Positions 1-8,622 of a DNA stretch of 64,000 bases are shown piece by piece. This DNA is from Hyalella azteca. Lineage: Eukaryota; Arthropoda; Malacostraca; Amphipoda; Hyalellidae. The translations under genes were made by a program, and so were the position numbers. The stretch's first letter is position 1. Each line of letters begins with the position of its first letter. The DNA is taken from contig NW_025934619.1 in NCBI RefSeq assembly GCF_000764305.2, positions 47,175-111,174 of the forward strand. Reading direction: 5' to 3'. The notes beneath the pieces are model-generated. The model made no database searches and had not been told where the DNA came from. It saw nothing but the letters and a program-made list of their open reading frames with translations.

Positions 1-234
1 AAAGTCAGCCGTAAAAATTGTGGTCAATTCACCTGACGTCTTGACCAGAGAACATTCCATGAAAAGATTGAAATCATCATCGGTAGTACAAACGCAAGGG
101 GCAATATCCGCGTCCACTGGGCATGGCCACTCTCTCGTCTGTATGCCATCTCGGAGCGCCGTATTCCGACCGGCAACAAGCGCGGCCAAAATGAAAGAAA
201 TACTCAATTTTAGAATTCCTGACGCCCCAATCAT
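1..234 (-). CDS. Secreted LRR protein, N-terminal exon (Oplophorus luciferin-monooxygenase non-catalytic subunit-like), partial
   Basis: Read on the minus strand from ATG at 234-232, the frame is open for all 78 codons to the window edge, so the gene continues outside. Residues 1-22 form a signal peptide: a short start, then a hydrophobic run (SISFILAALVAG). A cysteine-rich N-cap follows at residues 36-61, with the order WPCP..DIAPCVC..MEC, and then GELTTIFTADF. The CP..DI.PCVC....DC...S..EL..IF...F order is typical of the extracellular LRR proteins annotated in crustaceans and other arthropods as oplophorus-luciferin 2-monooxygenase non-catalytic subunit. Most members are secreted LRR proteins with no proven link to luminescence. 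The start context (caagATGa, A at -3) is good. The plus-strand frame across the same bases is a shadow. The family call rests on the N-cap alone because the LRRs lie outside the window. Confidence 0.75.
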   Translation of the reverse strand, partial: MIGASGILKLSISFILAALVAGRNTALRDGIQTREWPCPVDADIAPCVCTTDDDFNLFMECSLVKTSGELTTIFTADF

Positions 235-256
235 CTTGCCTGGTTTATTGCTGCCA

Positions 257-290
257 AAGTGGAAGGACTCGTCTGGTTTTCTCATTTATA
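257..290 (-). promoter_or_regulatory. TATA box and likely transcription start of the LRR gene
   Basis: On the minus strand TATAAAT occupies 290-284, about 50 bases upstream of the ATG at 234. A start site some 30 bases downstream would fall near 260, giving a 5' leader of about 25 bases. No clear Inr was found, so the start site is approximate. This is inference from motif and spacing only. Confidence 0.4.
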
Positions 291-850
291 GTCGGAAAGT
301 GCGTGGGAAATTTGCAGCAGATGTTGAAAATTCAGGTGGAAAATTTCCCATAGAGAACCAGTTTGTCAAGGTCTAGGCTTGTGTCCGCGCAAAACGCAGT
401 GCACATTTTTATTGATTCGCTTTGTGCATTCAAAAAAACTTATTCACGAGTATCTTTTTAGTTATAAGACATAGGCTTATGTAATTTCGTCAATAGGAAG
501 ATAATGAACGACAAGAAAATTATTTTCAAATTATTGATGCGGTTATAATTACGTCAATCTCCTATGTCGCTTATGATCGGAGGAAAAAGAAAAAAATACG
601 TAGTTTAATGTTTTCAACATTAGTCTTCAATTTTTACTGTGATCCCCCGATCATAGTAGTTATATTTAGTTATTATCATCTCCGTTCTATTTGTGGATAC
701 AAGGTCAGTGAGTTGAACTCTGCTCTGTAACCATGGGGTCTTGTCTCGCGCAATCTGCTCACTCTGATAAGGAAGCATGGCGATTTATTTGATGGCTAAG
801 ACATGGAAAATTTATATATTTGCATCAGTATTTCTCAATTCCTTATCATT
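291..850. other. Upstream region of LRR gene, no feature seen
   Basis: AT-rich sequence between the LRR promoter and the palindrome at 851. I see no convincing coding frame, RNA gene or repeat. Upstream control elements of the LRR gene could lie here, but none is recognisable. Confidence 0.3.
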
Positions 851-922
851 ATATTGATATCGGTAGATAATGATTATCTACCGATATCAATATATTGATA
901 TCGGTAGTATTGATATCGGTAG
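851..922. repeat. Perfect 43-bp palindrome plus two further half-copies
   Basis: Bases 851-871 and 873-893 are exact reverse complements (21-bp arms, one-base centre) built on the motif attgatatcggtag. The half-motif then recurs directly at 892-907 and 909-922. The block could extrude as a cruciform or be a fold-back insertion remnant. No function can be read. Confidence 0.85.
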
Positions 923-1794
923 AGGAATCCGTTATCTGTAAAATTATTCCAATATCAATCAAAAGAATTACAAATAAACCAAAGTTCTTTGACGGATTTT
1001 GCATTGGTACATTCGTTATGTATGAAGTATTTCTGAATGTGTGCTTATTTGAATTTTTAGTTTTAAAGCGCAATGTATCTAGAGAAAGTATGAATCAACA
1101 GATGCTATTGTGTGTGCATAATATCAAAACAAATTAACGAAGTAGTCCACTAACGCGCCATCAACAGAATAGAGTTGCTTTAAATTATTTTCTTTCCTAA
1201 TTTATTATTGTTAGCCATCGAAATTTTCTATACGTTTAAAAAACGGTGATATTCCATGATAAACTTAAAAATGAGCACATTGCCCTCCCTTCCTGGTATA
1301 GAATTGATATCTTGATTTGACTTTTTGCAGTATTTCTTATGATGAGAAAAAGAGTAAATAATCCAGCATCTTACTTAATAATTGATAAGAAACCGGCTGA
1401 CAGAACGACCATGGGCCTATGGGCCTATTTCTTCAACGCCGACACTTCTATTCTATACCTAAACCTTTTAAACTTAACGGTTTCTGGTGTCTTTACTCCT
1501 CTCATTCCTCTCTAACACTCAAAATGTTTCTATAACAGACAACTTAAAACAGACACAATTCGTAGGCAAATTCTCACATATACAATTGGTAGTCAACTAG
1601 ATACAGACGCCAATGGTAGAAAACTTGCCACAAGACAAAAGTTGACGTTTCTTACATCCAATTGGCTTCACATGTTCACGCAAAATACCAAAAAAGTATG
1701 GCTAAAAATTTTTGTTTAATTTATTTAATTTTTTTTGAAGATTCACGTATCATCGATACATTTCCACTTATAATCGTCTATCCTAACATAACAT
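923..1794. other. No feature seen
   Basis: AT-rich sequence with short overlapping frames on both strands and no splice or family signal. Nothing here can be supported as a gene. Confidence 0.3.
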
Positions 1795-1879
1795 AACATA
1801 ACATAACATAACATAACATAACATAACATAACATAACATAACATAACATAACATAACATAACATAACATAACATAACAT
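1795..1879 (+). repeat. (AACAT)n microsatellite, about 17 copies
   Basis: An uninterrupted pentanucleotide array of aacat. The lack of interruptions suggests it is young and probably length-polymorphic. Confidence 0.97.
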
Positions 1880-2962
1880 GGCCTGATGTGGCCTGTCGCC
1901 GATTCTTGAACTTTTCGTGACTTGTTCACAGAAGATCTAAAATAGTGTCATTTGACCGGATCTTTTCAAGACTGACGATAGTTTGAAATAGCTACTAGAC
2001 TTCCAGTACCGGGTTCGATATGGTGCTAGGCATTTCAAGTCTGAACATATATTTTTCCATAGCTTTATCTAGTCTGTTCTTGAAAGCATTTGTTCAATCC
2101 ATACCACATAATCGTAGTATTAAGTCATTCATCGTTTATTGCGGAATACGTAGAACTTCTCACTCTTGACATCATTACTGCCCGAAGGCTGGCTCGGCGG
2201 GAACGCGTAAGACTGACAGCTCTAGGTAATTTGTACCCCATTTGATAATTTACATTACATTGTTAGTATAATATAATAATAATATTATTTATTTATTAAT
2301 AATTATGTTAGTTTGGCGAACAAAATTGAAGAAACAACTGATGGTTTAACTAATTTCTTGTCGCGTATACGTGTTCTCTTTATTTTAATTCATCAAATGG
2401 ACGCATCAGAGCAGGTTTAGTTTAGCTTTTAAAATCGACATTCGCTGTCACTCGCCCCTCTCACCGAATAAGCTGTGAGTGAAAAAACTTCTTCAAAGCC
2501 TGATTCGAATGAATTTAATTTATTTTTAGGCCTCAAACGAGACAAGTCGAGCGATTGATCAGCTAAAAAAAAAAAAGAAGATCGCTACTTCCATTTTTTC
2601 CGTTATCGGACCAGACCTGTGATAAACAGCGAGGTTTCGTCACGTCTTGTATACATCATGATAACTTCTTGTGGTCAGGCACCGCCATTGAAGAGCTCAG
2701 GCCTATGTAGGCCTATAGACCATGAGACTTTTCTAATCCACTTGTTACCTGAAGCGGGCTAAAGATTTTCTGTTTTAGTTTTTGAACAGGCATTTCTCAA
2801 GGATTATATGGAATAATTATCGTTGACTTCACAATAATTTCCTAATTGAAAATCACTCATCCAACCTAAACCGAAACGGAGCTTTGTATATCCATCTATT
2901 TACATGTTATATAAAAAAAATATATTTTGAACGATAGTGCGGCCTCGTAACGTATTTTTGAA
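1880..2962. other. No gene seen
   Basis: AT-rich, with homopolymer runs near 2560 and a short palindromic stretch near 2700-2720 (cctatgtaggcctatag). No reading frame or RNA structure can be supported. Confidence 0.3.
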
Positions 2963-3190
2963 GGAATATAGCGTAACGTTGTATCTTGTGACGTTATTGT
3001 GCTGGAATATAACGTAACGTTGCATCTTGTGACGTTTTTATGAGGGAATATAACGTAACGTTGCATCTTGTGACGTTTTTTGTAAGGAAATATAACGTAA
3101 AGTTGTATCTTGAGACGTTTTTGTGAGGGAATATAACGTAACGTTGTATATTGAGACGTTTTTGTGTGCGAATATAACGTAACGTTGTAT
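2963..3190 (+). repeat. 41-bp minisatellite, about 5.5 copies
   Basis: Units begin with ggaatataacgtaacgttg and continue to a gacgttttt block. Starts at about 2963, 3004, 3045, 3086 and 3127 give a 41-bp period. The last copy is cut at 3190 by the adapter at 3191, so the true array length is unknown. Confidence 0.93.
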
Positions 3191-3228
3191 CAGTCTCTTA
3201 TACACATCTAGATGTGTATAAGAGACAG
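3191..3228. other. Nextera mate-pair junction adapter (sequencing artefact)
   Basis: Two back-to-back 19-bp Tn5 mosaic ends facing each other, ending in agatgtgtataagagacag. The left half has one mismatch in its first three bases. This is the circularisation junction of a Nextera mate-pair library, not biological DNA, so sequence on the two sides need not be contiguous. A natural Tn5 end would not appear as an exact head-to-head pair without the element. Confidence 0.95.
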
Positions 3229-3237
3229 AAAAGAATG

Positions 3238-3606
3238 NTTAAAATCATCTCATCTTATTTAAAATCATCTCATCTTATTTAAAATCCTCTCATCTTATTT
3301 AAAATCATCTCATCTTATTTAAAATCATCTCATCTTATTTAAAATCCTCTCATCTTATTTAAAATCATCTCATTTTATTTAAAATCATCTCATTTTAATT
3401 AAAATCCTCTCATCTTATTCAAAATCATCTCATTTTAATTAAAATCATCTCATCTTATTCAAAATCATCTCATTTTAATTAAAATCATCTCATCTTATTC
3501 AAAGTCATCTCATTTTAATTATAATCATCTCATCTTATTTAAAATCCTCTCATCTTATTTAAAATCATCTCATTTTAATTAAAATCCTCTCATCTTATTT
3601 AAAATC
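3238..3606 (+). repeat. 20-bp minisatellite, about 18 copies, preceded by N
   Basis: Units of ttaaaatcatctcatcttat with single-base variants (catct/cctct, catctta/cattttaa), period exactly 20 bp. There is an ambiguous base at 3238 right at the array start. The adapter-N-array succession marks an unreliable join. Confidence 0.95.
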
Positions 3607-3983
3607 AATATTGTGCGCGGGATCATTCAGGCGATTGATTGACAAAGCGATCACAACTCAATGCTAAACACGACTGGAAAATTTCACAAAAAAATTTTAA
3701 TCGTGATTCGCCCAAAATCCTAAGAGTTTACTTAACGAATTGACCATCACATTGTAGGAGCTGGTAACACCTGCATGTACTTATTTTCTTCTTTTTTCCA
3801 ACAAAATTAATGAACATAAATTTTCTACAATTCGAAAATGTAATAATTTGTACTTGTTACATACGGTACTAACAAAATTGACTATGATAGTGAGTTTATT
3901 TATATGTTGACTGTGATTTACTTGTCATGCAAACTATATGGTGAAAAGACATGGATTTAAAACGAAAAATTAAAAGTAGATCT
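3607..3983. other. No gene seen; lies just downstream of the RING gene
   Basis: AT-rich sequence between the 20-bp array and the RING-gene poly(A) signal. No frame or structure can be supported. Confidence 0.3.
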
Positions 3984-3989
3984 TTTATT
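3984..3989 (-). promoter_or_regulatory. Poly(A) signal AATAAA of the RING-finger gene
   Basis: AATAAA on the minus strand (tttatt on plus), about 93 bases beyond the TAA at 4084-4082. Position and strand fit the 3' end of the RING gene, with cleavage near 3965. Confidence 0.5.
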
Positions 3990-4051
3990 TTGAAAGCTTA
4001 CATTATATACATAAATATTGTACGAAATTTGTCTGTCATTTGAATACAATA

Positions 4052-4303
4052 TTACTGACGTCACATCATATTATACGGATATTATTCTTGATTTTCGATA
4101 CCCATTGATTCAGCGCAGGTAGCTGATGCTGCACCATCTTCCCCGGCTGCGGGGGCTTGCAACGCGCGCTGGTCATCAAGTTTTATCACAGGTAGCTGGT
4201 ACTCGCACCATCTCCCTCTTGCAGCGCGTGCTGGTCATCAAGTTTTACTGACGTCACATCATATTATACGGATATTATTCTTGATTTTCGATACCCATTG
4301 ATT
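4052..4303. repeat. Local duplication inside the RING gene's last exon
   Basis: A 59-bp block starting ttactgacgtcacatc is present identically at 4052-4110 and 4245-4303. The blocks between them (4111-4188 and 4189-4243) are diverged copies of each other (both end in ctggtcatcaagtttta on plus). The second 59-bp copy stops exactly at the N. This is either two alleles placed in series or a genuine tandem duplication. Confidence 0.85.
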
Positions 4304-4316
4304 NGGGCAAGACGAA
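4082..4316 (-). CDS. RING-finger gene, last exon, disrupted by N and duplication
   Basis: On the minus strand an acceptor (acgtgcag) ends at 4317. The exon starts at 4316 and, joined to the preceding exon, reads N-S-S-C-P. That supplies the seventh RING cysteine and its usual proline. The next base is the single N at 4304, and after it the frame soon hits a stop. Downstream, bases 4183-4082 encode a well-formed C-terminus (KLDDQRALQAPAAGEDG..., ending ESMGIENQE-stop). Bases 4243-4189 hold a variant copy (KLDDQHALQEGDG...) that ends early. So the end of the RING and the linker to the C-terminus are missing or scrambled. An assembly gap recorded as one N, with duplicated flanks, explains this best. 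A real tandem exon duplication is the alternative. Confidence 0.65.
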
Positions 4317-4681
4317 CTGCACGTAAAAAAGAACGCAATATTTTAGCTTCGTTGTGTCAATGTTTTGAAACCGTAGGGAAATTAACCCTGGAAAATAGTT
4401 CTTCTTAACCTAAGGCTAGATTTATGATGTTCCTAGTGTGATAACCATGTAGTACGTTTCAAATAATGACTGATTTAAAAAAAAGGACTTCAAAGTATTG
4501 ATTAAATTACCAAAGATTTTTGAAATATATTTTCAAATAATATCATCAAAAGTACATACGAGTAGAACAAAATCATTCTCCGTAGAATAGGCTTCCAGGA
4601 TATGACTGACAAACACTAATAATATTTATAACAAAAACCTGTAAAGCATATCGAATTATACGAGAGCGTGCGTATACTCAC
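4317..4681 (-). other. Intron of RING-finger gene
   Basis: 365 bases with a consensus 5' site (GTGAGT at 4681-4676) and a 3' site cag at 4319-4317 preceded by a T-rich stretch. It splits the RING between ligands six and seven. Joining the two sides keeps the frame, which supports the model. Confidence 0.75.
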
Positions 4682-5394
4682 TTGTTTTCCATCCACCGCA
4701 CTATGCATGAGTGGCAGAAGAGATGCTTGCAGCTGGAAAACATGACGAAATTCTCTTCTTCTGTAATGTTGATATCCAAACACACGGGACAAGCTTTGTC
4801 TTCTTCAGATTGTGGGAGTATATCCTGCAGGGAGCGTTTGTCCAGAAGCGGGGACCACAGTTCGTGGTGAGTGTTGCCGAGGATGACTCCAGCCTTGACG
4901 ACGTTATCGTACATCGAGAAAAGACTCCGGATAATTTCACTGAGTCTAGATTCACGATTTAGGCCTGTTCGCTTCAGGGATATGGAGTCTTCAATTTCAC
5001 AGACCATCCCTCGAACGGAGGCCTCCATCCTGTTGAAGTAGTCGACAAAGTCGACGTTGTTGTGTTGTCCGTATTTGGTAGGAGAAATACAGTCGATGAT
5101 GCTTATAATTTCAGAGAATAGAATGTCTACAGTTGTAGGTGTCATATCTTCTTTAACATTAAGATCTGCCCAGACTGCAGAGTCAAGAAAAATAGGAGTT
5201 AGAACAAGCACGAGTTCTTCAAAAAGTAAATGCGATGGCTGCTGCAGCGCTCTCAAGTGGAGGGAACAAATGTCGTTCAGTATTTCCATTTCCCAATCAG
5301 AAAAATTATGCTCCAAGTTGTCTGAGTTCCAAACCAGAGTTTGTTCACCTTCAGTGGATGAAATTAGGGAGTGAACATCATGTCTGTTTGCCAT
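4682..5394 (-). CDS. RING-finger (C3HC4) E3 ubiquitin-ligase-like protein, first coding exon
   Basis: From ATG at 5394-5392 (cgacATGg, G at -3 and +4) the exon encodes about 238 residues. An in-frame stop lies upstream with no earlier ATG, which fixes the start. Residues 1-195 are acidic and helical with no family I recognise. The C-terminal part is a RING: C202-x2-C205, C222-x-H224-x2-C227-x2-C230, then IVRW. The last two ligands lie in the next exon. The exon ends at 4682 with a strong donor (GTGAGTAT), and its phase fits the acceptor at 4317. RING proteins bind E2 enzymes and transfer ubiquitin, so an E3 role is inferred from the family. I see no signal peptide or membrane segment. Substrate and orthology are unknown. 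Confidence 0.9.
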
Positions 5395-5627
5395 GTCGGT
5401 AACGGTAAAAGGTAGCAGCCAAAGGAACACTAGGAGGAAGAGCTTCTTCTATGTTGAAGAAATATTTAGTAATCGAATTATTGCAGCGATTATTTTGACT
5501 TGCTTTAAATTTCAGCTTTAAACTAACGAAACTGATGCGTGTTCTAAACTAACACACCGGGCAAGCGTTAACGATGAAAGAGCAGCATTTACTATGAGCA
5601 CGTTGTCGTTGTGCAGCACTGGAACAA

Positions 5628-5663
5628 ACTGACTGCCTTCTCGCCGCGGGTGCCCATTTTATA
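5628..5663 (-). promoter_or_regulatory. Core promoter of the RING gene: TATA box and initiator
   Basis: On the minus strand TATAAAAT lies at 5663-5656 inside a GC-rich flank. An arthropod-type Inr, TCAGTT, lies at 5632-5627, with its A (5630) 33 bases after the first T of the TATA box. Spacing and both motifs match a focused metazoan promoter. The leader runs from 5630 to 5395 and contains a short upstream ATG frame (MLLFHR-stop). A CAACGTG in the downstream region resembles a DPE only loosely. Confidence 0.7.
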
Positions 5664-5667
5664 CCCC

Positions 5668-5780
5668 ACCAGGTACGTGCTTAACAAAGAGATCGTCACA
5701 AAAGATAAAGGTCACCTAATGATCCGGCTTCTCGTGTTACACTCAGGGATCCTTCTGACCGGCGCAGATGATCTCATTAT
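5668..5780. repeat. Dispersed repeat, copy A (partner at 7602)
   Basis: It shares with 7602-7718 the blocks ggtacgtgcttaacaaa, tcgtcacaaaaga and ccttctgaccgg.gcagatgat in the same order and spacing, with a diverged middle. It begins 5 bases upstream of the RING-gene TATA box, so it may form the proximal upstream region of that promoter. Confidence 0.75.
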
Positions 5781-6785
5781 TTACTGATAGAAATTCCGAG
5801 CCTTGTTTGCGGCCGACATCTGAAAGAATGCGTAAACCGAGGAAAAGAAAGTATGAAGATAAGGCGTTGATTGCGTTCTTGTTTATAAAGGCAAATAACG
5901 AGATAATTCGTAAATTGCGTTCTCATATATTAACAACTGACGAGATAACTCGGAGATTGCTTTCCTACTTGTTATCAATACTCAGTACTTGCTAAACTCG
6001 TAAAATCCACTCCAACGGTCTGGAAAATAAAAACGAATTGCTATATTTGTTAATGAGGAAGTTCAGTTATCTTTGGCTATTCAAATGGAACGATAGTAAT
6101 TCTCCTTAAAGTGACTCATGTTTTCAAGATTTCTCATATGTTTCTCTATGGTGGAAAATTCATGGAACCCCAGTTCTGATTTCTTTGAATTCTCAGGAGA
6201 ATGGTATCAATTAATAAAAGTCAAGTACTTCTTTTTTTTATTTGCAGTTGGCCATTTATTATATCAACATATATGTATATTTTTTAAATTAGACTTTAGC
6301 ACAATTAAAAATTCCCGTGCAATTATGTATGTATAATTAAGTAGGGCACAATCATAACGCAAATTAATCGTGGGATTATATATTTCGCGCATCATCAATT
6401 GAAATGCTGCTGGGTAATATCTTTGAATGTTTCCTGTAAATTAAATGTTTTATAATAATGCGATAGATGTTGCCTCGTGTTCTAGAACCCCATAAAATGC
6501 CATGAACATTTTGTTTGTTTATTTTTGGTGTTCTAGTTTGATTGGAGCAAAATGTTTGCCTCTCATAAATTGAGAATTAAGGAATGTAAGGCAAAGAAGT
6601 TGTGATAGATGACGTGGCAGATGCATAAAGTTCTCAGTTTTCCCGAAAATTTTCTCGTAAAATTTGTCACAAACTCATAAACATGAAATTGTGGATCCCG
6701 GTTGTAGTCATTGGGGCTTATCAGCACATTTCTGTGCCGTTTTAAAAGAACTTTCCTTGAAAAACTGTTCTACTTTGTGACGGTT
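5781..6785. other. No gene seen
   Basis: AT-rich sequence with only short random-looking frames. Nothing can be supported. Confidence 0.3.
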
Positions 6786-6890
6786 CAACAAAATGATCAT
6801 GGGGATATCGAAGGGATGCTCAGCCACGAAAGTAACCTTCGATATCCCCATGAGGAAGGGATGCTCAGCCACGAAGGGATGCTCAGCCAA
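6786..6890. repeat. Short repeat cluster gggatgctcagccacgaa with inverted flank
   Basis: gggatgctcagcca occurs three times (near 6813, 6858 and 6878). gatatcgaagg near 6805 is mirrored by ccttcgatatc near 6836. It looks like a small minisatellite with a fold-back part. A minus-strand frame with a repeated AEHPF peptide is a by-product. Confidence 0.7.
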
Positions 6891-7385
6891 TGCATTTTGA
6901 AACTCTTGCCATGAATTGTGGGGACTTCCTTAGCATATGCATCACGAATCGATCATAAAGGAAATATTTAGTTCTCGGACAAAAGTCCTGCATTCCTTAG
7001 GAGGGTGAAAAAATTATTGATGTGTAGAAAAGTGACCTGAGGCTGATGTATAATGAGGTCTGGGGCTTGAAACCTTTCTTCACATTTGCTCCAGCTTATA
7101 TGCCCTGCCAGATCAACTTAATATGTACTGCTCACACTCTGGCTTCATAGTTAAGCTAGTGGACGCCACGCTGATCCTCCATATGAAAGGCAACTAATTC
7201 ATGGCTTTAAATAGTAAATTATATTATAATAATTCAACAGAGATAAAGAAGCACAAATGATCCTTCTGTCCATAATTGTGTATATCACCGTCTTAACAGT
7301 TTTGACCGCGGTCCATCGGCCATGTCAGGGCAGAAAACTTGAACTTTCAACGGTTTCGACTACGATTGATATATTTAGTGTGATG
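6891..7385. other. No gene seen
   Basis: No coding frame, RNA gene or repeat can be supported. Confidence 0.3.
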
Positions 7386-7515
7386 TAGACGTTGTGTCCT
7401 GATAGATGTGATGAATGTGCTGGAATGAATTGGATTGAAGTTATGTTGCGGTAGATGTGATGAATGTGTTGGGATGTATGGATTGATGTTATGTTGCGAT
7501 GGATGCTGTAATTTA
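7386..7515 (+). repeat. About 60-bp degenerate tandem repeat, two to three copies
   Basis: The sequence gatgtgatgaatgtg.tgg followed by ggattga.gttatgttgcg recurs from about 7400, 7455 and 7500 with decay. Confidence 0.7.
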
Positions 7516-7601
7516 TAGGCTGGATTTGTTGTGGTGCACAGTATGGATGTGTTTGGTCAGGATATATTGTTTGTTACGATGTATGCAATGTATGTAGCCT
7601 C

Positions 7602-7718
7602 CACCTGGTACGTGCTTAACAAAAGACTCGTCACAAAAGACAAAGAATGACGCCCAATGTACCCCTGCATTGGGCGACCTTTGCGGTTTCCTTCTGACCG
7701 GAGCAGATGATTTCGTTC
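7602..7718. repeat. Dispersed repeat, copy B (partner at 5668)
   Basis: Diverged copy of the block next to the RING promoter. It contains a small inverted pair, cgcccaatg/cattgggcg (7652-7675), that copy A lacks. Confidence 0.7.
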
Positions 7719-8527
7719 TTCCCAAAGGGAAATAACAAAATCCAATTATTTGGTGGCATAATATCCGAGAAAGAGAAGAATAATGGAAGTATAGAATTGA
7801 GCGGTCAAGGTTGGATTTGACACGGGATTTTTAATGAAAAAATTTGTCACTTTCGCGGATTAGAAATAATTGAAAAGCCGGATTGATGCAAGGAAGATAG
7901 ATCATAGGGAAGTGTAGTTGTAGTTTCCTTAAAAACAATATTCACAACTATATACTAACTCACATTCAATAATTCGAATTGAAACATCAATCGGTATTAT
8001 ATCGATGTTAGATTCACTATATTTGAAATAAATGAAATACATTAATCGTTCTATAGACACAATAAATCATGGTTAGGTAAAAGGCACCTAGCATGATAAG
8101 CTCGTAGTACGATTCATTCTAAGTAAATTTTAAATTCAAATTTTTCGTTTTTCGATTTTTCCGGCCATGTTAAGAATTATTTTTAGTTCAAAATAACTGA
8201 CGCTGGCAGTAGCGTCTTGTAGATGACGCACAGACTGAAATGCTGATCACACGAGCCAAGATGGCGTCATCGAAATAAAAAGTGGAATGTGATGAAGTGT
8301 CGAATCTGAGCGATCGCCGGATAATTCAGCAATTGAGCGGAAACGTCTTCCGTAAAACTCGAGGCGATAAGTGTTATAGGAACGCGACGGTTTCCCTTGC
8401 CGCAGCAACGGATAGGAATTTTACGTGCGATATGAAAATAAAATTGCGGAAACATCGATGGATTCCGCGGGCTTTGAGATATTGAGTGTGTGCCTCAGGT
8501 CTAATAAAGTCATAAAATTTGAGCACA
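7719..8527. other. No gene seen
   Basis: AT-rich, with a slightly GC-richer patch near 8280-8470 holding short frames on both strands. No splice or family signal was found. Confidence 0.3.
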
Positions 8528-8622
8528 GTTGAGAATTCAGAAATGAACGTATCACATAGAAGTGGTCATGAAAAATAAATTCAGAAATGAATGTATCATA
8601 CAGAAGTGGTCATGAAAAGTAA
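8528..8622 (+). repeat. 44-bp tandem duplication
   Basis: Two near-identical copies of attcagaaatga.cgtatca followed by agaagtggtcatgaaaa, side by side. Confidence 0.85.

Noticed and set aside
20..376. 118-codon plus-strand open frame over the LRR exon
   Set aside because: GTG start, no motif. The minus strand carries a signal peptide and family N-cap, so this is a shadow.
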